The notes below the pieces were generated by a model. It searched no databases. It saw nothing but the letters and a program-made list of their open reading frames with translations, and had not been told where the DNA came from. From Chelativorans sp. Marseille-P2723 (GTDB lineage Bacteria; Pseudomonadota; Alphaproteobacteria; Rhizobiales; Rhizobiaceae), in contig NZ_CADDWI010000013.1 in the NCBI RefSeq assembly GCF_902809845.1, forward strand, positions 124,001 to 188,000: a stretch of DNA of 64,000 bases, read 5' to 3'. The position numbers and the translations under genes are program-made. Shown piece by piece: positions 57,152-64,000 of the stretch (positions are counted from its first letter, which is position 1; every line of letters begins with the position of its first letter).

Positions 57152-58465
57152 TCATCGGATGCGCTTCCGATAAAGCGTGTCGAGCCAGACAGCCACGACC
57201 AATACCACGCCCACGACGATATTCTGAAGAGGTGTATCAACGCCAAGCAATATCATTCCGGTGGCAAGCGACTGCATCAGCACGGCACCGATCATGGCGC
57301 CCACGACCGTGCCAACGCCACCGCCGAGCGAGGTACCCCCGATCACGGCGGCGGCGATCACCAGAAGTTCATCGAGAGTTCCCTGCGCATTTGTGGCAGC
57401 GTTCAGCCTGGCGGTCGATATCGCAGCGGCGATGGCAGTCAGGATCCCCATAAGGACGAAGACTTTCATGACGATCCAGCGTGTATTAATTCCGGCCAGG
57501 AGAGCCGCCTCGGGATTGCCACCGATGGCGAACACATACCGTCCGAAACGCGTGCGTTTTGCTAGAAAGGTCACCACAACTCCAACACCGATAGCAATGA
57601 GCACGGGGATGGCGATGCCATGGGAAATAAATAACCCTCCTTCAGGCACGGTGATGCCGCTTGCCTCCGCATAGCGGCGCACAATTCCGGCTGGCCAGGG
57701 ATAGGAATTGGCAACGGCAACGGCACCCAGGATGAGGACGCAACCGATTGCAGCGAGGAAGCACTCCGCCCAGAATGGCCGCAGCGGAAAGTCGAATTTG
57801 CGGCGCTGCCGGCGGGCCTGGATCAACATGACCGCTAACGCCGCGCAGGCAACGAATCCCACTATCCAGCTCCAGAAGGCTCCGATGGCGCCATCCGGCC
57901 CGCCTCCCATGAGCCGGAATGTTGCGTCCATCGGTGCCACGGTGCGCCCGCTGGTTACCCACCAGGCTGCCCCGCGCCAAACCAGAAGGCCGCCCAGCGT
58001 GACGATGAAGGACGGCACGCCGAGAAACGCGATCATGTAACCCTGCAAAGCGCCGACCAGCGCGCCGACCGCAGCACCCGCGGCAAGTGCGATGATCCAT
58101 ATTGCAGGGCTGCCGAAACCGAGCCATGCTGGCAGGATCTCCGCCTGTATGACGCCCATGATCATGCCGATAAAGCCGAGGAGAGATCCCACCGAAAGGT
58201 CGATGTTCCGGGTGACGATCACCAGCACCATGCCGGTGGACATCACCGCGACCGATGCAGACTGGACCGAAAGGTTCCATAAGTTGCGCGGCGTCAGGAA
58301 GAGGCCGCCCGATGCGATGTGAAAACCGATCCAGATGGCCGCGAGTGCGGCCAGCATGCCCAGCATGCGTGTGTCCAGTTCGGTGGCCTTGAGAAACCGC
58401 ACAGGCAAGCTCACTCCCGAGCTCCGCCCAGAAGGGATAGTCGCACGGGATGTTGCATCCATCAT
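57152..58465 (-). CDS. xylH: Xylose-type ABC transporter permease
   Basis: 437 residues with about ten membrane segments, of the BPD_transp_2 (ribose/xylose) family. Motifs: [40 protein letters not shown] and [20 protein letters not shown]. The larger size, with an insertion after the fourth to fifth helix, is typical of XylH rather than RbsC. Between xylF (78 bases upstream) and xylG. Confidence 0.92.
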   Translation of the reverse strand: MMDATSRATIPSGRSSGVSLPVRFLKATELDTRMLGMLAALAAIWIGFHIASGGLFLTPRNLWNLSVQSASVAVMSTGMVLVIVTRNIDLSVGSLLGFIGMIMGVIQAEILPAWLGFGSPAIWIIALAAGAAVGALVGALQGYMIAFLGVPSFIVTLGGLLVWRGAAWWVTSGRTVAPMDATFRLMGGGPDGAIGAFWSWIVGFVACAALAVMLIQARRQRRKFDFPLRPFWAECFLAAIGCVLILGAVAVANSYPWPAGIVRRYAEASGITVPEGGLFISHGIAIPVLIAIGVGVVVTFLAKRTRFGRYVFAIGGNPEAALLAGINTRWIVMKVFVLMGILTAIAAAISTARLNAATNAQGTLDELLVIAAAVIGGTSLGGGVGTVVGAMIGAVLMQSLATGMILLGVDTPLQNIVVGVVLVVAVWLDTLYRKRIR

Positions 58466-58543
58466 CGAAGAACCTTCATGCGGAACTGCTTTCTCCCGCC
58501 AGACAGCTTAGAAAGATGCTGCGGTAGCTTCGGCACCGGCTGC

Positions 58544-59587
58544 TCAGCCGCAGGCGTCGATAGTCCCTGACCCAACACCCTGGCAAACCACGTCCTTCGA
58601 TACCCATCCGGCATCGATGACCACGTCGAGATTGTCCCGCGTGATCGGCACAGGAGCAAGGAACACTGCATTCATTTCAATGCCCTCGGGACCGTCGGAC
58701 CATTTAACGGCACCCTCGATCTCTTCCATCAACGTCCCTTCAGCAAGCGCGCTGGCAATCTGAGCCGCCGCCTTTCCAAGCTCGCGCGCATCCTTCCAGA
58801 CGGAAACGGTCTGCGTGCCGAGTGCTATCCGGTTCAAGGCCGCATGATCGCCGTCCTGGCCAGAGACGGGCACGCTCCCGGCAAGCCCCTGCGCTTCAAG
58901 TGCCGCAATCGCGCCGCCTGCCGTTCCATCATTGGAGGCGACGACCGCATCGACCTCGTTGTTGTTAGCTGTCAGAAATTGCTCCATGTTGCGCTGCGCG
59001 TTCGCCGGTAGCCAGCCATCCGTATACGCCTCGCCCACATTCTTGATCGCACCGGACTCAATTGCCTCCTTAAGCACCTCCATCTGCCCCGCGAAGAGGA
59101 AATCGGCATTTGGATCGGCGGACGAGCCCTTGATGAAGACATAATTGCCTTCCGGCTGCACTTCGAAGACGGCGCGCGCCTGCATGCGGCCGACTTCCTT
59201 GTTGTCGAAGGTGAGATAGAACGCATCCGGATCTTCTATCAGCCGATCATAGCCCACGACCGGGATGCCCTCAGCAACTGCCTTCTCCACGGCCGGCCCG
59301 ATAGCCGAAGCGTCCTGCGCCAGGATGATCAAGGCATCCGCGCCCTGGGAGATCAGCGATTCCACATCCGTGAGCTGCTTAGCCGGAGAGGATTGGGCAT
59401 CGGCGGAGATGTAAGTGTTGCCGTCCGCCTCGATCTGCGCCTTGATCGCGGCTTCATCGGTCTTCCAGCGTTCCTCCTGAAAGTTCGACCAGGATACACC
59501 AATCGTCATACCTTCGGAGAAGGCAGATGTTGGAAGCGTAAGGGAAAGGGAAAGGCCGGCCAGAATGGCAGTCACGGTGGTCTTCAT
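58544..59587 (-). CDS. xylF: D-xylose ABC transporter substrate-binding protein
   Basis: 347 residues, periplasmic, with a signal peptide (residues 1-25, ending AFSEG). The mature protein starts [20 protein letters not shown] and shows [39 protein letters not shown] and [20 protein letters not shown], the pattern of XylF. GGAGG before the ATG at 59587 sets the start. It is divergent from the ROK regulator across a 368-base region with a palindrome. Xylose is the likely but not certain sugar. Confidence 0.92.
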   Translation of the reverse strand: MKTTVTAILAGLSLSLTLPTSAFSEGMTIGVSWSNFQEERWKTDEAAIKAQIEADGNTYISADAQSSPAKQLTDVESLISQGADALIILAQDASAIGPAVEKAVAEGIPVVGYDRLIEDPDAFYLTFDNKEVGRMQARAVFEVQPEGNYVFIKGSSADPNADFLFAGQMEVLKEAIESGAIKNVGEAYTDGWLPANAQRNMEQFLTANNNEVDAVVASNDGTAGGAIAALEAQGLAGSVPVSGQDGDHAALNRIALGTQTVSVWKDARELGKAAAQIASALAEGTLMEEIEGAVKWSDGPEGIEMNAVFLAPVPITRDNLDVVIDAGWVSKDVVCQGVGSGTIDACG

Positions 59588-59955
59588 GATTTCCTCCCAT
59601 CGCGCAACGGCGCGCAATACCTCAGTTCAATGCATCCACGCTGCAAATCGTGGCCTTTAGCCAAGGCGACCGGCCACGGTTCCTCCACATGGCACCGGCC
59701 AAGACCGGCAATGACGCCCCTGAAACCTTCCCGCCCTCCTCAAAGATCCGGGACCGTAGTCACGCCTTAGCGGACGTTGCAAGCTTTTTTTCGAGACCCG
59801 AAAAAAAGAATGACGCAGCTTTCGGCGCGTGTCAATATGGCGCTTTCAGGAAGGGTTCTGTGCCGCAGCGTACTTGAACTTCGGCCTGACGTGACTTGCC
59901 AGAGTTGCTGGCGGTTATTCGCCTGATCCGGCAAAGAAATCGAGGAGAGGGAAGA
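59588..59955. other. Divergent regulatory region between xylF and the ROK regulator
   Basis: No protein gene is convincing here. The region should hold both promoters. Its main feature is the near-perfect palindrome at 59784-59808, described separately. Nothing else of note was seen. Confidence 0.6.
59784..59808. promoter_or_regulatory. Candidate operator of the ROK (XylR-type) regulator
   Basis: Ten-base perfect inverted repeat CTTTTTTTCG/CGAAAAAAAG around a five-base centre (AGACC). It lies between the divergent xylF and ROK genes, where an operator is expected. It has strong A and T tracts, which also would bend DNA. Repressor binding is inferred from position and symmetry. Confidence 0.6.
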
Positions 59956-61191
59956 TTGACAGCGGCGGGAATTCGCCATGAGGAGATGCGCAGCCGCAAC
60001 CGGGCGCTGGTAATCGGCGCGGTGCGGCGTTCCGGCCAACCTTCTCGCACTGAGATTGCCCGGCTTACCGGTCTTAGCCACTCGACGATCTCGGCGATTG
60101 CGGCAGATCTGATAGAGGAAGGGGTGATGCAAGAGGCAGCGCCGCAAGGGGCCGCTGCTCCGGTGCGCCGTGGCCGCCCGCAGGTGGCCATCGGGCTCAA
60201 TCCCGCGGCAGCGTCGGCCATGTGCCTCTACCTGTCCTTCAACAATATGTCCGCCGTACTGGTGGATTATTGCGGGCGGGTGATCGCCAGCAAGACTCGA
60301 AAGCTGCAAACGCTGTCCATCGGCAGGGACGAGTTGGTTGCTGCAACCATCGAAATTGCGGGAGAGCTTGCCGCCCAGCATGGCGCCTTCATGCGCGTCG
60401 TCCTCGCCGTACAGGGGATTACCAACGCCGAAGGCACTGAGCTCCTGTGGTCTCCAATCGTATCACATGCCCATGTACCTTTCGGACCGCTTCTAGAGGA
60501 GGCGTTCGGCGTTCCTGCAACGGTGCAGAACGATTGCAACATGATTGCGGTCGCACTGCGTTGGCACAATCCCAAGCTTTACCGGGACAATTTTGTCGCC
60601 ATCCTCCTGTCCCGGGGCATCGGCATGGGGCTGGTGCTGGACGGAAAGCTGTTTACCGGTACGCGCTCGTCGGGGGGCGAATTCGGACATATGGTTCACC
60701 GGCCGGGCGGTGCGCTCTGCCGTTGCGGCAACCGTGGCTGCATCGAAGCCTATGCCGGCAGCTACGCCATCTGGCGGAGGGCACATGGGAGGGACGCAGC
60801 GGAAAAGCCGGTTGATGACATCGAGGCCGAGGAGATGCATCAACTGGCGGAGCTTGCGCGCCGGCAGGAAGGGCCCGCACGGCAAGCCTTCCGTGAGGCA
60901 GGCGAAGCATTGGGCTTCGGCCTTGGAAATCTTTTCACGCTCATCGACCCTGCGCCTGTTGCGATCATCGGCCAGGGCACGGCGGCTTTCGACATTCTGG
61001 AGCCTCAGATACGCCGCGCGCTCGCACAGACTGCGGGTGGGCAGCATGCCGGGACTATCAGTTTCGAAACCCAGCCGATTGCCCGACCCTTCATCCAGCA
61101 CGGCAGCGCTATGACTGCGCTGACCGCTCTCGACAAAGACCTTTGCACCCGGCTTCAGTCCGAAAGAATGGAGAAGGAGCAGGTGGCTTGA
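59956..61191 (+). CDS. ROK family transcriptional regulator (probable xylose regulator)
   Basis: 411 residues. N-terminal winged helix-turn-helix (about 16-75, SGQPSRTEIARLTGLSHSTI), then a ROK sugar-kinase-like domain with LRQ-type AILLSRGIGMGLVLDG, GGEFGHMVHRPGG and the zinc motif CRCGNRGCIEAYAG. The TTG at 59956 is preceded by GGAGAGGGAAGA and is preferred; an ATG at 59986 is the alternative. Divergent location from xylFHG makes it the likely repressor of that operon, sensing xylose or a related sugar. Confidence 0.9.
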   Translation: MTAAGIRHEEMRSRNRALVIGAVRRSGQPSRTEIARLTGLSHSTISAIAADLIEEGVMQEAAPQGAAAPVRRGRPQVAIGLNPAAASAMCLYLSFNNMSAVLVDYCGRVIASKTRKLQTLSIGRDELVAATIEIAGELAAQHGAFMRVVLAVQGITNAEGTELLWSPIVSHAHVPFGPLLEEAFGVPATVQNDCNMIAVALRWHNPKLYRDNFVAILLSRGIGMGLVLDGKLFTGTRSSGGEFGHMVHRPGGALCRCGNRGCIEAYAGSYAIWRRAHGRDAAEKPVDDIEAEEMHQLAELARRQEGPARQAFREAGEALGFGLGNLFTLIDPAPVAIIGQGTAAFDILEPQIRRALAQTAGGQHAGTISFETQPIARPFIQHGSAMTALTALDKDLCTRLQSERMEKEQVA

Positions 61192-61218
61192 CGCCGCGCG
61201 TCACGGGAAATGCAAAGA

Positions 61219-61908
61219 TCAGCTTTCCCGGATGGCATAGCCTGCGCCCCTGATGGTGCGGATGACATCGGGCAACCGGCCCTGGTTCACGGCCTTCCTG
61301 AGGCGTCCCACATGAACGTCCACCGTGCGTTCGTCGATATAGATCGTCTCGCCCCAGACATTGTCGAGAAGCTGGCTGCGTGAAAAGACGCGGCCGGGAT
61401 GCTGCATCATGAATTCAAGCAGACGGAACTCGGTCGGCCCGAGCCGGACCTCCTGCTTGGAGCGAAAGACGCGGTGCGACTCCCGGTCAAGCACGATATC
61501 GCCCACTTTCAGCACAGTGGAAAGCACCTCGGGCTTAGCCCGGCGCAGCAACGCACGCACACGGGCGATGAACTCCGGTGTTGAGAAGGGTTTGACCAGA
61601 TAATCGTCTGCGCCGGTGGAGAGTCCTCGCACCCGATCCGTCTCCTCCCCCCGCGCGGTCAACATGATAATAGGCAACCTCTCCGTTTCAGGGCGCATCC
61701 GAAGTCGCCGGCAAAGCTCAATCCCGGAGACAGCGGGCACCATCCAGTCCAGCACGAGCAGGTCGGGTATGCTCTCCTGCAGGCGAAGATCGGCCTCGTC
61801 GCCGCGGGAGATCACCTCCACCTGGTACCCTTCCGCCTCCAGATTATAGCGCAGGAGCACACAGAGCGGCTCGTCATCCTCCACCACCATGATTTTCGGC
61901 GCGATCAT
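61219..61908 (-). CDS. phoB: Phosphate regulon response regulator PhoB
   Basis: 229 residues: receiver domain with IMVVEDDEPLCVLLRYNLEA, phospho-acceptor Asp54 in LLVLDWMVP, Lys in YLVKPFSTPEF, and an OmpR-type winged helix with RLGPTEFRLLEFMMQHPGRV and WGETIYIDERTVDVHVGRLR, the DNA recognition helix typical of PhoB. Last gene of the visible pst-phoU-phoB string, seven bases after phoU. The sensor phoR is expected upstream of pst or elsewhere. Confidence 0.96.
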   Translation of the reverse strand: MIAPKIMVVEDDEPLCVLLRYNLEAEGYQVEVISRGDEADLRLQESIPDLLVLDWMVPAVSGIELCRRLRMRPETERLPIIMLTARGEETDRVRGLSTGADDYLVKPFSTPEFIARVRALLRRAKPEVLSTVLKVGDIVLDRESHRVFRSKQEVRLGPTEFRLLEFMMQHPGRVFSRSQLLDNVWGETIYIDERTVDVHVGRLRKAVNQGRLPDVIRTIRGAGYAIRES

Positions 61909-61915
61909 CCTAGCC

Positions 61916-62623
61916 TCACTGTGAATCGATGGACATTTGCGTCTCGTCCAGTTTTGGCCGCTGAACGGGAAGCTGATCGCCGGTCAGCACATAATATGCA
62001 TTCTCGGCAATGTTCGTCACATGGTCACCGATCCGTTCCAGATTCTTCGCGCAAAAGAGAAGGTGCGTACAGGCAGTGATCTGGCGCGGATCCTCCATCA
62101 TATAGGTAAGAAGTTCACGGAAGACCGAGGTGTAGTGGACGTCGATCCTCTCGTCTTCGTTACGCAAGCTGATAAGCGCATCGGGCTCGCGGTCCACATA
62201 ATGGCTGACTACTGACTGGACCTGTGTGAGCACCATCCCGGCCATGGTGTCGATCGAATGGGCAAGGTTGCCCAATGACGTGCTGGTGCCGATTGCGCCG
62301 ACGCGCTTGGCAATATTCTTGGCGAGATCGCCGATCCGCTCCAGATCGGCCGCCATGCGGATCGCGCCCACCACCGCCCGCAGGTCCTGCGCCATGGGCT
62401 GGCGCTTGGCGATCAAGGTGATGGCGCCTTCGTCGAGCTCCCGCTGCCGGGCATCCATGATCGCATCATCCGAGATGACATGCTGGGCAAGGGCTTTGTC
62501 TGCCTCAAGCAGCGCTTGCGTGGCTGCCTTGGTCATCGCTGCGGCAAGGTCGGCCATATCTCGTATGAGACGATCAAGATTCTTCAATTCCTGGTCAAAG
62601 GAAGCGACGATGTGTGCAGCCAT
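61916..62623 (-). CDS. phoU: Phosphate transport regulator PhoU
   Basis: 235 residues, two three-helix bundles with the repeated PhoU metal-binding motif: IRMAADLERIGDLAKNIAKR and FCAKNLERIGDHVTNIAENA. Links PstSCAB activity to PhoR to shut the Pho response when phosphate is plentiful. The ATG at 62623 is preceded by AGGAACGG and gives the family length; the frame extends 11 codons more. 25 bases after pstB. Confidence 0.96.
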   Translation of the reverse strand: MAAHIVASFDQELKNLDRLIRDMADLAAAMTKAATQALLEADKALAQHVISDDAIMDARQRELDEGAITLIAKRQPMAQDLRAVVGAIRMAADLERIGDLAKNIAKRVGAIGTSTSLGNLAHSIDTMAGMVLTQVQSVVSHYVDREPDALISLRNEDERIDVHYTSVFRELLTYMMEDPRQITACTHLLFCAKNLERIGDHVTNIAENAYYVLTGDQLPVQRPKLDETQMSIDSQ

Positions 62624-62648
62624 TTCCGTTCCTTTCCAATGTGCCTGT

Positions 62649-63524
62649 TCAGCCAAAGCGCCCTGTGATGTAGTCTTGGGTGCGCTTGTCCTCTGGGTTG
62701 GTGAATATCTTTTCCGTAGGCCCCTCCTCCACCAGATTGCCCAGGTGGAACATCGCGGTTCGCTGCGAGACGCGGGCAGCCTGCTGCATCGAATGCGTAA
62801 CGATCACGATCGTATAATTCTTCCGCAATTCATCGATGAGCTCCTCCACCTTCGCAGTAGCGATCGGATCCAGCGCTGAGCACGGCTCATCCATCAGGAT
62901 CACTTCCGGGGAGACCGCAATGGCCCGGGCGATGCAGAGCCGTTGCTGCTGGCCCCCGGAAAGGCCGGTACCCGGCTCTTGCAGGCGATCCTTGACCTCG
63001 TTCCAGAGGCCCGCCTTCTGAAGGCTCATCTCGACAATGCTTTCCAGATCGCGCCTGGAGGCGGCAAGGCCGTGAATGCGCGGTCCATAGGCGACATTCT
63101 CGAAAATCGATTTCGGGAACGGGTTGGGCTTCTGGAAAACCATGCCCACCCGTGCACGCAGTTCAACGACATCGATGGAGCCGTCGTGGATGTCGGCGCC
63201 ATCGAGCTCGACACGTCCGGTGACTCGGCTGCCTTCTATGGTATCGTTCATGCGGTTGAAGCAACGCAAGAAGGTGGACTTGCCGCAGCCTGAAGGGCCG
63301 ATGAAGGCAGTGACAGCCCTTTCCGGAATGTCAATTGAAACGTCGAAAAGCGCCTGCTTCTTTCCATAAAATACACTTACCTCACGCGCCTTCATGCGGA
63401 CCGGCCTCGGGGTGCGATCCGGTGTGCGCACCGTTGAGGATTTCATCGAGTAAAGATCGCTTTGCTCGACGATCTTTTCGGCTGACATGTGCATCTGGGA
63501 AGCCTCAGGGTTATCGTTGTTCAT
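62649..63524 (-). CDS. pstB: Phosphate ABC transporter ATPase PstB
   Basis: 291 residues. Walker [21 protein letters not shown]-loop [20 protein letters not shown], signature [17 protein letters not shown], Walker [21 protein letters not shown]. The FNRMND after Walker A is specific to PstB. The N-terminus carries about 40 additional residues before [14 protein letters not shown], usual in rhizobia. Its ATG overlaps the pstA stop (ATGA). Confidence 0.97.
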   Translation of the reverse strand: MNNDNPEASQMHMSAEKIVEQSDLYSMKSSTVRTPDRTPRPVRMKAREVSVFYGKKQALFDVSIDIPERAVTAFIGPSGCGKSTFLRCFNRMNDTIEGSRVTGRVELDGADIHDGSIDVVELRARVGMVFQKPNPFPKSIFENVAYGPRIHGLAASRRDLESIVEMSLQKAGLWNEVKDRLQEPGTGLSGGQQQRLCIARAIAVSPEVILMDEPCSALDPIATAKVEELIDELRKNYTIVIVTHSMQQAARVSQRTAMFHLGNLVEEGPTEKIFTNPEDKRTQDYITGRFG

Positions 63525-64000
63525 CCGCGCCGCTCCAGCCTTGCCCGCAGAAAGATCGCCAGAGCGTTCAGTGCGATCATGAGACCCAGCAGGACCATGA
63601 TTGCAGCGGAGGTGCGCGCCTCGAAAAAGTTGCGGTTTTCGTTGCCTTGCCAAAGATAGATCTGGACCGGCAGCGCCGTCGACTGGTCGAGGGGCGTTGC
63701 AGGCACGGCGGCGACAAAGGCGTTCATACCGATAAGCAGTAGCGGGGCCGTCTCGCCGAGGGCCTGCGCTACGCCGATGATGGTGGCCGTCAGAATGCCC
63801 GGATAGGTGACTGGCAGCACGTGGTGGAACACGGTTTGCATCCTGGAAGCGCCAAGCCCGAGGGCTGCCTGCCGCAGCGAAGGTGGAACGGCGCGAAGGG
63901 ACGAGCGCGTGGCGATGATGATGGTCGGCAGTGTCATCAGCGTCAGCACCAGCCCACCTACAATGGGAGCTGACAGTGGCAGGCGGAAATAGTTGATGAA
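63521..64000 (-). CDS. pstA: Phosphate ABC transporter permease PstA, N-terminus cut by window edge
   Basis: The C-terminal 159 residues are visible and reach the window edge with an open frame ([20 protein letters not shown]). The permease loop [20 protein letters not shown], the EAA-type [16 protein letters not shown] and the [19 protein letters not shown] region match PstA. pstC and pstS are expected further upstream, outside the window. Confidence 0.95.
   Translation of the reverse strand, partial: FINYFRLPLSAPIVGGLVLTLMTLPTIIIATRSSLRAVPPSLRQAALGLGASRMQTVFHHVLPVTYPGILTATIIGVAQALGETAPLLLIGMNAFVAAVPATPLDQSTALPVQIYLWQGNENRNFFEARTSAAIMVLLGLMIALNALAIFLRARLERRG

Overview
The window reads as a chromosome segment of an alphaproteobacterium of the order Hyphomicrobiales (Rhizobiales). 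By gene content and order it is most like the Phyllobacteriaceae (Mesorhizobium, Chelativorans, Nitratireductor type); that family placement is an inference. Support comes from high G+C coding DNA, a PhyR-NepR-EcfG general stress module, RcdA (DUF1465), a TIGR02302/DUF4175 protein, DUF2794, DUF1223 and DUF1674 families, and a cytochrome c maturation operon divergent from aconitase. I see no insertion sequence, prophage, tRNA, rRNA or CRISPR array. Most of the window is core genome.

Layout. 1-2.7 kb: leucine biosynthesis (leuB truncated by the left edge, a secreted unknown, leuD). 2.8-4.3 kb: a CitE/HpcH-type lyase coupled to a DUF1737 gene, then a small zinc protease. 4.5-9.6 kb: the complete Tol-Pal envelope cluster (ybgC, tolQ, tolR, tolA, tolB, pal). 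9.6-12.5 kb: ruvCAB and rcdA. 12.5-12.9 kb: a gene-free stretch with a good small RNA candidate. 12.9-20 kb: TauE/SafE permease, thiamine phosphate synthase-like gene coupled to a Sel1-repeat protein, efp, an inositol monophosphatase, an epimerase, and a two-gene MotA/ExbB-like plus MotB/OmpA-like motor module. 20-33 kb: SDH assembly factor, htpX-rsmB, a heparinase family protein, purH, a DUF1178/nitrilase/grxC/comF string, a methyltransferase, a Flp pilin, mutT, an acetyltransferase and argJ. 33-44.7 kb: typA, DUF2332, ccmABCDG divergent from acnA (with an iron-type palindrome between them), DUF1223, DUF2794 and an A+T-richer orphan gene. 44.7-49.3 kb: TIGR02302 protein, acetyltransferase, esterase, ring-cleaving dioxygenase.

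49.4-56.4 kb is the most coherent unit: a general stress response island. It holds nepR-ecfG and phyR facing away from each other, a PRC-barrel protein, a lipid kinase, small membrane proteins of YqjD/YqjE type, an AI-2E transporter, and two very small membrane proteins. Six exact matches to the EcfG promoter (GGAAC, 16 or 17 bases, CGTT) lie in the intergenic gaps here, each pointing at a gene, including two back-to-back pairs. PhyR, when phosphorylated, is known to titrate NepR from EcfG; here the regulators and a block of probable targets sit together. No sensor histidine kinase is present in the island.

56.3-61.2 kb: a xylose-type ABC transporter (xylF, xylH, single-domain xylG) divergent from a ROK regulator, with a near-perfect palindrome between them. 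61.2-64 kb: phosphate control and uptake (phoB, phoU, pstB, pstA truncated by the right edge).

Several genes under 60 codons were read directly from the sequence: flp (29749-29916), ccmD (36683-36850), a DUF1328 gene (55967-56134) and a 59-residue unknown (56177-56356). Many start codons were moved inward from the longest open frame where a ribosome binding site and family length supported it.
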